Positions 35,577-46,856 of a stretch of 64,000 nucleotides of DNA are shown here, piece after piece. The position numbers and the translations under genes are program-made. The notes under the pieces were generated by a model. That model worked only from the letters and a program-made list of their open reading frames with translations, was not told the DNA's origin and searched no databases. Position 1 is the first letter of the stretch. Every line of letters starts with the position of its first letter. This DNA comes from Durusdinium trenchii (Eukaryota; Sar; Dinophyceae; Suessiales; Symbiodiniaceae): the NCBI GenBank assembly GCA_963970005.1, contig CAXAMN010003780.1, positions 1,050,856-1,114,855 on the forward strand, in the 5' to 3' direction.

Positions 35577-36722
35577 AAGCAGCCAGCAGCAGCAGCAAAC
35601 CAGCAATGCAGCAGCAGCAGTAGCACAACACAGCAAAGCAGAAAGCAGCAGCAGTGGCACCAGTGGCAGCAGCAACAGCAGCAACAGCAGCAGCAAAACG
35701 CCAAAGCTCACACAAGTTTGGCCTCCACAACCCGTGGTTTTCGTTCAGTTTTTGGGGGGTTGCGCAGACGAAATTGAAAGAGGGGCGGACAGCAAAGCAG
35801 CAGCAGCCTTCAGGATTCAAGCAACAGCAGCAACCAGCAAGAAGTAGCAACAGCCAAACAGCAGCAGCAACCAGCAGGAGCAGCAACCAGCAGGAGCACC
35901 AGCAGGAGCAGCAACCAGCAGCAGCAGCAACCAGCAGCAGCAGCAACCAGCAACCAGCAACCAGCAACCAGCAACCAGCAAGCAGCAAGCAGCAAGCAGC
36001 AGCAGCAGCAACCAGCAACCAGCAACCAGCAGCAGCAGCAGCAGCAACCAGCAGCAACCAGTAGCAGCAGCAACCAGCAGCAACCAGCAGCAGCAGCAAC
36101 CAGCAGCAGCAGCAGCAACCAGCAGCAGCAAGCAACAGCAGCAGCAACCAGCAGCAGCAGCAACCAGCAGCAGCAGCAAGCAGCAGCAACAGCGGCAGCA
36201 GCAGCGGCGGCAGCAGCAGCAGCAGCAACCAGCAACCAGCAACCAGCAACCAGCAACCAGCAACCAGCANNNNNNNNNNCAGCAACCAGCAACCAGCAAC
36301 CAGCAACCAGCAACCAGCAACCAGCAACCAGCAGCAGCAGCAACCAGCAGCAGCAGCAACCAGCAGCAACCAGCAGCAGCAGCAACCAGCAGCAACCAGC
36401 AGCAGCAGCAACCAGCAGCAGCAGCAGCAACAGCGGCAGCAGCAGCAGCAACAGCGGCAGCAGCAGCAGCAGCGGCGGCGGCGGCAGCAGCAGCAGCAGC
36501 AACCAGCAGCAGCAGCATCCAGCAACCAGCAACCAGCAACCAGCAGCAGCAGCAGCAACAACCAGCAGCAAGCAGCAGCAACCAGCAGCAGCAGCAGCAG
36601 CAGCAACCAGCAACCAGCAACCAGCAGCAGCAGCACCAGCACCAGCAGCAGCACCAGCAGCGGCAACCAGCAGCAGCAAGCAGCAGCAGCAACCAGCAAC
36701 CAGCAGCAGCAACCAGCAGCAG
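35577..36722. repeat. (CAG)n / (CAGCAAC)n satellite-like array
   Basis: More than 1 kb built almost only from CAG and the heptamer CAGCAAC, with a unique island at about 35698-35812. The array is nearly free of T on the plus strand, so all three plus frames, and long minus frames, are open by composition alone (Gln/Pro/Ala/Thr/Ser/Asn on plus, Leu/Ala/Cys/Val on minus). I do not call these frames genes. Confidence 0.9.
36270..36279. other. assembly gap (10 N)
   Basis: Ten undetermined bases inside the CAG/CAGCAAC array. The true array length is therefore unknown, and the collapsed or joined copies on either side should not be trusted. Confidence 0.99.
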
Positions 36723-36738
36723 ACATGCTACCTTTCGT

Positions 36739-38083
36739 CCACCCCCGTCTCCTCAAGTGTTTCATGATCTTCTTCTCCTAGTGTGGAGAGCAAAGATTCC
36801 CATGCAGGTTGTGACATGATTCGCTATATGATGCCACTCCAGCAAGATGCGGATGCTTGCTGGAGGGCTTGGTTCTTTGAGATGTTCCTCGAAGTTCTTC
36901 TTTGGGCCCACCTTAGCATTAGCATACGCCATACGCTTTGACAGGAACTCAGGAACCCGTCCAAACAGCTTCCCATCAGTCTCCAAAAGCCCAGCATCCA
37001 ATCAGCTGCCTTTGGTCATGGCCACAGCCCAAAAGCACCTTCAGAAAAGACCCAGAGCCAGATCTTGCCACTAGCCCAGCAAGCAAAAATAGAAAACAAC
37101 TAGCGTCATTCCCTTTGGCAGCAGCACCCTCCGGAAGCAGCAGCTTGTACCGGATGTGGACCTGGGCTCAGGTCGGTCCGAGATACAACAATATGACGCA
37201 GCATCGACCATATATTCGGTGATATTATGTCTCATTGGCACAAACATAGACCATAGAATACCAAAGACCTGTATAAATAGATATAGTATAACCGCGTATA
37301 ATAGTTATACAGTCACTTTCATGCAACAGTTGTTGTTTTTAAACATATGCTTCCATATTCCATCCACTTACCGCGTCAGATAGCAATGAGGAATGGCACA
37401 AGAAACAAATGATTGGTATTATTACATGCCTGAGAGACAGACAGTGTACGACATTGTACGACCGTGCTACACTCACAGGACAGTTTGTCCCGTTTGACGA
37501 GAACAGATCTCTTCGAGTTGGCAATATGAATACAGTCAATCTTCAAGTCAGTTCATATTGAGCAAACCGACCTGGACAAAGCACGACATGTGCATTGTCC
37601 CTGGTTTCTGACATTTGCCAGAGTTGATTTGGTAGAGCCAGCCATGCATCCGCCAAATCCGGTGACGGCCAAGCAGCACCAGAGCACCAGGGCTATGGAT
37701 TACTTAAGAAAGGATCATTGTTTAACTCAGGCTTTGTGTTTTATGTGTGTTAGTGGTCATGCCATGTCGTTTTGCACGTTTGCCACCCAGAGCCTTGTTC
37801 CACCTGGTTATGCCACTCGTTCTCTTCACCGCCCACAGAGGTGAGAACGAGGCGTGAAGATGGCTTGGGTGACTTGGGATTTGCTTAATGCTGCTAAGAG
37901 GCTCAGCGGTCAGCGGATACAGCGGTCTTGTGTTTGGACGTGTTTTGAATTCTGCAAAGTCTTGAAATCTTGCAACTACAAATGCTAGAGGTTTTGTTGG
38001 ATCCTTGTCATGGACAACATCTATGATAGCATAACATATGATAACGCAAGTCAAAACATGCTTAAGATTGCTGCAACTGCAAG
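36739..38083. other. probably intron or intergenic
   Basis: No confident exon. A plus-strand stretch near 37620-37710 (EPAMHPPNPVTAKQHQSTRA) could be an earlier exon of the gene that ends at 38299, but this is only suggestive. Confidence 0.35.
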
Positions 38084-38299
38084 CTGCGTGCATACTGGAG
38101 AGCTGTGGACCCCACCCGCTCAACCACCCAGGTGAACAACAACAAGCGCAACGCCCGCTTCAATCCCAATCGCCGCGACGACCGGCTGCTGGATGCGGAG
38201 GTGACCGCGCGACGGCAAGCACCGGTAAAGCCGCAGAAGGACGAGTCGGAGAGTGAAGAGTTAATCAACACTGAGCCAGAGTTGCTTAACTCAAATTAA
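38084..38299 (+). CDS. 3'-terminal exon of a hypothetical protein
   Basis: After an AG acceptor at about 38082-38083 the frame runs without break to the TAA at 38297-38299. The peptide is hydrophilic with Asn/Arg-rich and acidic tracts (QVNNNKRNARFNPNRRDDR, then KDESESEELINTEPE). An AATAAAG word and the 16-bp palindrome TAAAGCTTAAGCTTTA follow the stop directly. It is tail-to-tail with the minus-strand gene ending at 38505. Family not recognised; upstream exons were not identified. Confidence 0.5.
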   Translation: MRAYWRAVDPTRSTTQVNNNKRNARFNPNRRDDRLLDAEVTARRQAPVKPQKDESESEELINTEPELLNSN

Positions 38300-38504
38300 T
38301 CAATAAAGCTTAAGCTTTAATCAATTCCAACCCTATCCAGATCCTTTCCAACATGGATCTGGGTCTTGAAGACTATATTGTACTATGTTGTGCTTCACTG
38401 CTGTTGGTTCATTCACACATGGACGCCCAACCAGCACCGCAGCATTTTTCCCCATAGCTCATCCAGCGTCGCGTCGCTGGGATGCCCCGAGTCTTGGATG
38501 CAAA

Positions 38505-41500
38505 TCAGCCGTCTTTAAACGGCTTCAAGAAGAAAGCCATGGCAGGATCTTGGGGATCCTCATTGGCTTCAATGTACCTGAGCCATGATAAATGTGTCGG
38601 GATTGGGAATTCTTGAGGATATGTGCATGCACACCCAACACGAAACATAAAATAAGACAATCCAAGGTGCTGTTTCCGCGCATTCCAAGCAAACTCTGCA
38701 CTGTCCACCTTTGTTTTTCCCATGGACTTTGCTTTCTTCCATGCGGTTGAATATACCTTAGCAGTCCAGTCTGGAGCTGTTGAGTGAGAGTTTCACTGTG
38801 GCTTTACAGTTTTGCATGATGTTTCTGGTTCAGATAAGTGGCACTGTGCAACTTCTTCTCGAGTGGTCCTTTCCGCTTGTTGTCCTCGCTCTTGGCTGCG
38901 GCTTTGGCGGCGGGTTTGGCCTTGGCCTGTCGTGGCGCCTTAGCTGGCTTGGAGTGACCAGTCTTGGCATTTTTCTTGGAACTTTTGCCCTTAGCCTTAG
39001 CCTTACCCTTGGGCCTAGGCCTGGACGGTCTAGCCTTGGCCTTGGGTGTCAACTCCATGGGCCCTGGCTCTGCATGTGGTGACGGTTCTGGGGATGACAT
39101 CACAGGCTCACTCTTTGGTGTCTCTGTAAGATCGATTCCTTGCATCCCAGGGCCATCCGCAGGTGAAGGAATCTTTTCTTCTTGATCTTCTCCTGCTGTG
39201 GCTGTTCCAAGCTCTGGGCCAATCTCTGTGTGTTGGTCATCAGTGGCTGGAGTGTTCCCAAATGCACGAAAGAGCGACTGCCGGTTGAGCTCACGCTCGC
39301 AAGCCTCAAGGGTGGCTCTCACACCATGCTCTGTGTCTAGGACATCACATGCACTGCCATCTTCCTGGTAGATCCATGGCTGGTAGATCAATTGTTGATC
39401 CAGCGTAGCCTGCGTCGGGTCAAGAAGATCGGATGACCCCTGTGCCCACTCCGGATTGTCAAACATCCGCTGAAGCAATTCCTCAGCTAAGCCATGTTTG
39501 CACAGTAGAAAGCATGTTGTGCATCATATTTCCACACAAGTGCACACTACAAATTTACATTCTTGCGATTCTTGAGGATGCTTGGGCACAGTGCGATGGT
39601 TTGTGTCCGCAGGTAGCTCTGCAGGATAATCACTCATAGCCTGCTACACAAAAAAGGTAGGATTGAGAAACTCGACATATGTTCCACAATAAGTTCAATC
39701 AACCTAATCTCATATCTCTTTTCTGTAGCCTGAGCTTCGTTAAGTGCTGTCATCATTTCATCGTCTTCCATAGCAAAGGATCGATGTAAGGCTTCCTGCA
39801 TGTAGAAAAGCAGCAAGGATCGACAAAGGTGTAGGATTTTGCAATTGTCAAAATTTGCAGCTCCAGTCGGTTCATATCTTGCCCCCTCCCTATGGTTTGA
39901 CAAAACCGGAAATAGAGGACATGTTTCATCTAAAATCAAAAAGCTACTGATGGGAAAATGGTTGAGGCCATTGGCCTGTTGTGCAAAGACCTATTGAGAT
40001 TCAGATATACATTTTTCGGATATCTACTCGGGCCTGGGCATGTGAGTTGTTGCCATTGAGCGAATCCAGAGTGTGATTCTCAGGAAGACCATCGCCATTG
40101 AGCAAATCCTCCAGTCCATCGTCGAGGTCATCCTAGGGCAAACGGCAAATGGAGCGGGTATCCACGAGAGCAAAAACCACATGTTCAAATTATGTTTGAC
40201 AGACATGCCAAGTGGCTGGTGATAAGCCCAGTTGGTTGTCAGGGACATCAGTATGGTCCAAATCAGTATCAGGTGTGAGCATTACAACACTCGATGGCGT
40301 AGAAGTCCTGACAGCTGGTTGGTGTGCCGGTGCAAATGTGAAGTTTACATAGCGGCACACCCCATCACATGGCAAAAAAGCCAAGCACTATGCTGCTGAG
40401 ATTCTTTCCCTCAATTGCATGGAAGAATGGAATACTACTTCCAAGATCCTGTTGTTCTTGTTCTTCTTCTTCTTCTGCGTTTTCATTGTCATCCAGTGTT
40501 GCATCCTGTCCATGGATCCAGGGGCCAATGGGTAGGACTTGTGGAAAAACAGGTCAGGCAACACAAGATAGAACAGTTGAATTGTTTGTTGGGTCCAGTC
40601 CTTCTTTCGTGTTTGTTTCTGCCGTGTTGATGGCTTCTTCTTGGCTGCAGCCGGCTTTCGCATTTGTTGCACACGCTCTGCTTCGTGGTCAATGGAATCA
40701 CCACCACCACCACCTGATTCATCCTGATCATCCTCGTCTTCATCATCAAACAAAGGCTTGTGGTCAGCATCTGGCTTGTCATCTTTTTTCTTTTTCTTCT
40801 GTTGTGGCTTTTGTTTCTTCTCCCCAGACGAGTCCGAATCACGAACTCGTGGTGGCAATCGATGAAGTGTAGAAGACGGGGCAGCACCTCCAAAACAGGG
40901 ACCCACCAATGGGACCAATCTCGGAAGACATATGACTGATTGTGCAATTTTTCATTAGTCAGCGAATGCTCATCATTCAACAACTGTACCACCAAACACT
41001 TTCCAATGCCTGTTGACGCACTTGCTGCACTTGACGCATTTGCTGCAGCAGCTTTTGCTGCAGGTGCCGTTGGCGCAGCTTTTGCAGCTGATACAGGTGG
41101 CAAGGGCGTTGTCGTTCTCGGTGGCGTAGGGTTCGGTGCCCCCTCCTGAAGGACATTATCCAAGCTGAATGCCTGGGCAGATGAACAATACTTGATATGT
41201 TTCGGGCTACTAAAACCTAAAAGATCAGATTGCATCGCATTGCATCAGATCACCAAAAGGTAGATGAATACTTGACAGATACTTGACCTGTCTAACCACC
41301 AAAGTCAAGTGACCGGCACTCGGAGCGCAGTTGTCAGTGGAACCTCCTCCACATCACTATCGTCCTTCATGGCCATGCCCCTATGAAGAATGCGGCGCTA
41401 GCGTTTCCCCACTCAAAATAGCTTCAAGAAGAAGCAAATGATGCAAATGATTGCAAGATCGTTGGTCCAGGCACAACTCAACTGTTGTTCCAAGATCAAA

Positions 41501-44500
41501 AGATGCAACAGGTGACAGGTGTGCTTCCATTTTTCGAGGAGCGTTGTAAACGTGTATTCTGTCTTTCAGTAAGAGCCCACCAGCTCTCCAATCTTCCCTC
41601 AGTAGTAGATTGGTTCTGAGATGGCCACCCTCACTGAGCAACCCATTTGGATTGCCGTGCCCACAAAATCCCGCAAAAGTAGGAGCCCGGTCTGTGCACA
41701 CTCAGCAAAATTGCCCTGTTTGGCCCATCAAGCAACTGCCACACAATATCCCAACAAAGATGGGGTAGCGGGGGTAGTCACATCAAGGATTAGGGGTTTT
41801 GATTTGAGGAAAAACACATTCTGGTAGACTTTAAATTGACAGTCTTATGACAGGCCTTTGAACGTTGTGTTTCCACAAACAGGAGGCACTGTGAATCATT
41901 TACATCAATCGGACTGAAGCCTCTGCCAGATCCAGCATTCCCCTGGTGCAAATGCACGGTCGAATTGGCGTCAGGACCTTAACTCCATCGCCGTGGTTGC
42001 ATTCCAGCCTGATCAGCAAGGATTTTGCAGCACAGTGTCGGGGGTGCACATGTTTTAAAGCATAGTTCAGGCATGAGACAATTCAAAGAACACAGAACCA
42101 ACAAAAAACAATGTTGGGGCGGCCTGCATCTCCATGCGAGCTCCATAGAACCAAAGTTTGACTTGAGCTTGTTCACATTGACATGGGCCCCAAAGTTCTT
42201 CACAGTCAGGGCTACCTTTTTCTTCTTCTTTGGATTTTGACCCACAGCATCAAGCACAAAGACCAGCTGTTTGGTGTTCTGGATACCTGATTGCGTCACC
42301 TCGTTGTGGCTTAGCTGCACTTTCACCTGAACCCAGGGATGTGAGGCTTGCATGACTGATATACGACATAACATGCATGTTCCATGGTGTTGCTGTTTGC
42401 ACATTACCCATTGGGGAATCAAGCTGCCTCGCCATTGTCAGCAAGCTCTGCAAGGACCGCTTTCAAGGTTTCCGCCTTGTCGATGCACTCCATGGAGGCA
42501 AGATGCTCTGGAACTGTACCTTTCTCAAGAATGATGAGGTCAGTCTCAGTGGGGTGGAAAGCAAACCAGCGCCCCTCGGTGTCCTCCATGACTTCGGTAG
42601 CATCCTAGATTTCAGCTAGCAGCTAGACAGCTAGTTTGCATTGCACAGAATCAGGCTTCTGGAGAAAGAACTCAATTAGAGATAAGGCACAGCTCCATCT
42701 CGCCACTCACCTCCACCAAATGAAAACCTGAGTTGCAGTGGAACGACTTCAGGCTGATAGGGCTTGGGACAACCAAATCAAACGTTTGGGCCATGCAGCA
42801 ATTCTCTCTTATCCAGGAATTGATTTCGGCCCCTGCTGCTCAGAATCAGCTCATCTCCACTCTCTCCACCCAAAATAAGATCGCAGATGTTGTTCAAAGC
42901 CAACTTTTTCCTTGTGCGTTTTTTTGGCGGGCAAACGAACACGGAATCACAAGAAAAGAGCATACAGTATTGTTGCAGCAATGATTGTCATTCAAGCTTC
43001 ACATTCTTCAGAGTAGAGACATGCTGCTCAGTGCACTCCTCAAGCTTGACACGTTTCGCTGCAGGCTCATCAGCTTGGGGTGCTTCGGCATCTTTGTTCC
43101 TTGAATGTCCGGCAACCCAAATGTGAAGGAACATGACATGACTGGAGAGAAACATTAATTTTCCTCAACTCTGTTCAGGATTCAATGTTTACAACTCAAC
43201 TGTCAATATGACAATAGTTATTTATGTATTACTATACAGAGTGAGTGTCGACTCACTCAGAAGATACTGGCCATCCTTGTTGAAGCGCTCGTTGTGACTT
43301 GCAATCTCTGCCTCGGCACGGTCCTTGGTAGTGGGCTCCTCAATGAACTTTGTAGCCAGAGATTGCAAGATCATAAGACGATTTGCCACCTGCGATGTGA
43401 CTTTGTAGGTCTTCTCTGAGTTTGTCGGTGCTCCACTCTTGATGCTGGCCACTATCGGGCTTATGTCTGGGAATCCTGTGAGGGAAACCCGCCCAGCCCG
43501 AGCCGAAGAGTACAAAGTGTTCCCAAGCCGACACATGATGTCGCTTCCACTGTTGTCCAAGCACATTGTTCCACAAGCGGATGTTTTGCCATCAGCAAGA
43601 TCCTGACACGAAAGGAAGTAGCCCCCCTCAACACACACACACACCTCTCAAAGACACATTTACCTGACAGGGCATGGTCTCCTCCAGGGATGCCATGGCC
43701 AGGGCACCATCGTAGCCATAGAGGTCCACCAAAATCGTTGCTTTGGATGTTGGAATGGAGAATGACTTCAGCGTTTCGTGAATGAATCCTGTTCCTCCTG
43801 CTGCCTCAGTGTACCACAGTGCTGGTTTCCCAACTAGATTTGGCTGCAAAACCTGAGATTCCAAAATAAATGTGAGGTGCTTGGCGCATCTCTTGGACAT
43901 CGGTGAATGCTCGGCCCAGGTGTGGCAAAGGCATTCCTGTCCTCCCCGGCGATGCCTCACAGGACAGCCAGCCCGAACATTGGAAAACAGGATGCTCCTG
44001 GTCAAAGGAGGGTGCTTGGTTGGTCAGTACTTAATCCTTAATCGAGTTTTATTCAATCAGACTTTAGGGGCCTTACTTATCCTTACTACACTTACATTGA
44101 CACTCTTGTTCATTAGACTCACAGGGACACTAGACTAATTAGTCACTAAGTTAGTCACTGATATCCCCTAAACAGGAGTGATCGATGGATGAATATTGAG
44201 TGTGTTGAAAGTTCCTGGATTTTGCAATGCACTACAAGCAAGTTGATTCAACAGGAAGTTCACCGGGAGTCTTGTTTGTGAGTTTGCCAAGTTGCCATAT
44301 CTGGCTTGTACATCGAGTTGCGAGCCAGCATTGGTACGGAATGTATTGTACCTGTTTTCCATCCTTTGGTTTGCTTGAAGAGGTTCCCCGAATTCCGACT
44401 GATGATGGCAATTCCAGGCATTGTTCCATCCCTTTTGCCATACACTGTCTCCTTGGTTCTATTGTTCGATGTTCCGCCCAAACACACACAAAAAAGAACA

Positions 44501-45649
44501 TGAGTTGCTTTTCACGCTAACCTCACAACAGTTTCCAAGCACAGCTCCAGACATACACAAAACCCTTCCTCAAGGCAAAAAGGTGACTAGTTCAACCCAA
44601 GTCACAGGTTCAAAGACCCATGTTATTGAGCGAGTCTTCAGCCCGCGGTCTTTGAGAGAGAGCTCAGTCCTCAGCCATCAGCAACATAAAGCGCTATTTC
44701 ATCCACCTTTGAATGAACTTTTTCGCAACACTAAACATAAAGAAGCCGAGAATCTCCAGTTTGTACCTGATGTCACGGATCAAGAAGTCCTCATCGTCGT
44801 CACCTGCTTCGGCAGCCTTGTCATCATCAGAAGCCCCCTCGTCCTCCTCCTCCTCCTTTTTGACTCGATCCTCTTCCTCCTCTTTCTTTGCCTTCCTGAC
44901 AGTTGAAATAAACACATCGTCCACAAGCTTTTTGTGTTTGCAACTTGTGTCATCAAATAATTTAGTATTTATGAATAACCCGATCGAAATCATCAAGGCA
45001 ATGTGATTAAATTGTGTCAACAAATCCATCAAAAGCACTATGACAAATGTTTAGTCTGGATCCCAAAACTCCAAGCACGACAGCCTGGAATCCTTGTGTC
45101 CGGCACGGTTTGGATGCACCACCAAGCAAATAGAATTGAGTGGATTGTCTGCTAGCACGTTTGCAATAGTGCTGATGAAAAAGCTCTTCTGAGCAGCTGA
45201 GAACACCCCAACTGTGGGCCCATTGAGGATCAAGACAATTGAATGATCGTTCGGTGAACTGCCAAGTTCTTGCGCAGTGGATCGGATCCAAGAACGGCAC
45301 GCAGGCAATACTGTGCTCTCAGCATCGGAACTTTTGCCCACAAACACGGTGTTGTTCTCCTCCAAATACTTTGCAACAATCTGCCACGATCTTTGGTGCG
45401 CTTCCTGCAAGGTGCTTTGTACATTCTTATGGTGTGCCCAAGTCTTTTTTAATGTTCATGCCTGCGCTAAATGGTAGATTATTCAAATCCATAGCCATTT
45501 GCTGAAGGCAAATATGAAAAACATCTGGCAGAGACAATATCCGAGTCCTCCAACTGCTGCAAGAGTTTAACTCGCTTCTTGGACTGCTCAGTATCGGACC
45601 TTGCAGAAACTAAATAGACAACCACAAAGTCAAACAATCATAGAGCACC

Positions 45650-45688
<39 letters not shown>

Positions 45689-46150
45689 GCGCATGCATCA
45701 CATTCACATGGGAGGTTTGCAAAACGGCCATATATTTGACCACAGGGACACCATGATTGAACCAAGGGGCACAATTCTGTCAGCCTCAAATTGGGCCTGG
45801 TCATATTTGAGGTCTTCAAGCCATGAAGCGAATCCTGCTTCGACTGATTTCAGCATAGCATTCTTGGCCGCATCTTGGTGCTTGGCAAGGTAGTCGTTGA
45901 CGCACTTGCCTTGGGCCTGTAGAAAACTGTCAAGACGAAAGACTGCAAGGACCCGTGGACACCCTAAAAGTTATGACAGGATCAAGATTGAAAGCATTGG
46001 AGAACAACTTTCAACACAGAGTCTCAACAAAGAGTCTCGACTGCCTCCAACACAAAGCTCACACGTTGCCAATCAAAATCGCTTTCTGCGGCTTTCATAA
46101 CAGTTTGGAGATCCGTATCCAAATGCCTTGCTTGCAAAAACGCAATCCGT
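38505..46150 (-). CDS. multi-exon gene for a large, probably nuclear protein of unknown function
   Basis: At least 18 protein-like exons in one direction, among them about 46025-46150, 45780-45935, 45520-45605, 45051-45420, 44745-44960, 44575-44670, 44270-44487, 43662-44005, 43222-43620, 43000-43130, 42410-42605, 42090-42290, 41400-41700, 40590-40860, 40205-40380, 40035-40135, 39680-39810, 38804-39490 and 38640-38790, ending with TGA at 38505-38507. Notable pieces: an acidic/basic stretch (KKEEEED repeats, then DDDEDFLIRDIRYKLEIL), PAAKRVKLEE near 43065 (close to the c-Myc nuclear signal), NPKKKKKVAL near 42230 (close to the SV40 signal), an acidic Asp-rich segment with poly-Gly near 40700, and a Lys/Ala/Pro-rich tail near 38900-39050 resembling histone H1-like tails. 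Two hydrophobic segments (IVLILNGPTVGVFSAAQ; TSKATILVDLYGYDGALAM) suggest a globular core. No known domain is recognised. Whether this is one gene or two is open. Confidence 0.5.
38804..39490 (-). CDS. long basic-tailed exon of the unknown nuclear protein gene
   Basis: The longest exon of the gene. The N-terminal part is acidic and ordinary in composition (FDNPEWAQGSSDLLDP). The C-terminal third is a low-complexity basic region of KAKA/PKGK/KPAK repeats. Such tails bind nucleic acid without sequence preference in histone H1-like proteins (family knowledge); function here is inference. Confidence 0.55.
   Translation of the reverse strand, partial: LAEELLQRMFDNPEWAQGSSDLLDPTQATLDQQLIYQPWIYQEDGSACDVLDTEHGVRATLEACERELNRQSLFRAFGNTPATDDQHTEIGPELGTATAGEDQEEKIPSPADGPGMQGIDLTETPKSEPVMSSPEPSPHAEPGPMELTPKAKARPSRPRPKGKAKAKGKSSKKNAKTGHSKPAKAPRQAKAKPAAKAAAKSEDNKRKGPLEKKLHSATYLNQKHHAKL
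43000..43130 (-). CDS. exon with Myc-like nuclear localisation motif
   Basis: The frame GHSRNKDAEAPQ..., then DEPAAKRVKLEECTEQ, ends at a TGA near 43000 that is probably intronic. PAAKRVKLE differs from the c-Myc nuclear localisation signal only in its last residue. Confidence 0.5.
45653..45687. repeat. (CA)n microsatellite in an intron
   Basis: An uninterrupted CA run followed by CGCGCGC, located between two exons of the minus-strand gene. Confidence 0.9.
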
Positions 46151-46440
46151 ATTAACCATCGAACTATGACGCACATCAAGAAGAGAACTATTAAACTTCA
46201 ATCAACGAATGATGAAAGAACAGAAAGCGGCAACCGCGATGTTTACAACATAATTATGACATAGAACACAAAAACTAACACAAACCCATCCAAACAAATT
46301 ATATATTAGATTAGATTCAACTATCAATTATAAAACAATCAATAACAATACAACGACTTTAAAAATAAATTGAAACATAAAAATCAATAAAAATCATCAA
46401 AAACCAATCAAACCCGGGAGGTCAAAATCTGACTTCAGAT

Positions 46441-46690
46441 TGTGACGGGGTTTCTGGAAACCCCATCACAAAAACCTGGTTTTTGAAGACATCAATCAAA
46501 CTGGAGACGTCTAAAAATAGCATAGAGTTTGATTGACCTGCCCTCAGACCATTAGAATTGTGACGGGATTTCTGGAAACCCCATCACTTTTTGAAGTTGG
46601 ATTTCCGCCTGGGAGTTTGATTGCTTTTTTTTGGCGGCCTGCCAAATCTGACCTAGCAATTGTGACGGGGTTTTTGGAAAACCCTTGATT
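46441..46690. repeat. three ~110-bp repeats, each with a strong hairpin
   Basis: TGTGACGGGGTTTCTGGAAACCCCATCAC at 46441-46469 recurs with small changes at 46559-46587 and, more degraded, at 46661-46684. The first two can fold GTGA.GGGGTTT / AAACCCC.TCAC around a CTGG loop. The preceding sequence (TTTGATTG, then ATCTGAC) is also shared, giving units of roughly 100-118 bp. The repeats lie in the gap between two co-oriented genes. Confidence 0.8.
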
Positions 46691-46699
46691 GCCTCCATT

Positions 46700-46830
46700 G
46701 GTTTTTTGGCAACCAATCATTTCCACATAAAGAATTTATCAACCAAAAAAATTTGGCCACCAATCACTCCCGGACAAATACATTTGGCGACCAATCACCC
46801 CCGGCCAAAAACATTTGGCGAACAAACATG
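46700..46830. repeat. 31-bp tandem repeat
   Basis: About 2.6 good copies of ATTTGGCCACCAATCACTCC plus an 11-bp remainder (46751-46829), with an older copy at 46700-46725. It follows the hairpin repeats directly. The A-rich stretch 46150-46435 next to it contains no gene. Confidence 0.8.
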
Positions 46831-46856
46831 CACCCCTTTGGTATAGATATTAAGTT

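Larger units (their letters stand above)
35398..36738. repeat. dispersed repeat, copy 2, expanded by a CAG-type array
   Basis: The same landmarks as the repeat at 22431: ACGAAAGGCAGC at the left (one change), a GCTACCTGAGTT word, TTGCTTTAGCAAAAATGTATT, a poly-C run and CCTGCGCCG, then GCTACCTTTCGT (36727-36738) at the right. Similarity continues for about 20 bp beyond the right end (CACCCCC.TCTCCTCAAGTG in both). The middle is replaced by the long CAG/CAGCAAC array. Confidence 0.65.

Noticed and set aside
35491-36765. Very long minus-strand frames (up to 424 codons) of Leu/Ala/Cys/Val
   Set aside because: They are produced by the CTG/GTTGCTG repeat, exist in several frames at once and run through an assembly gap.
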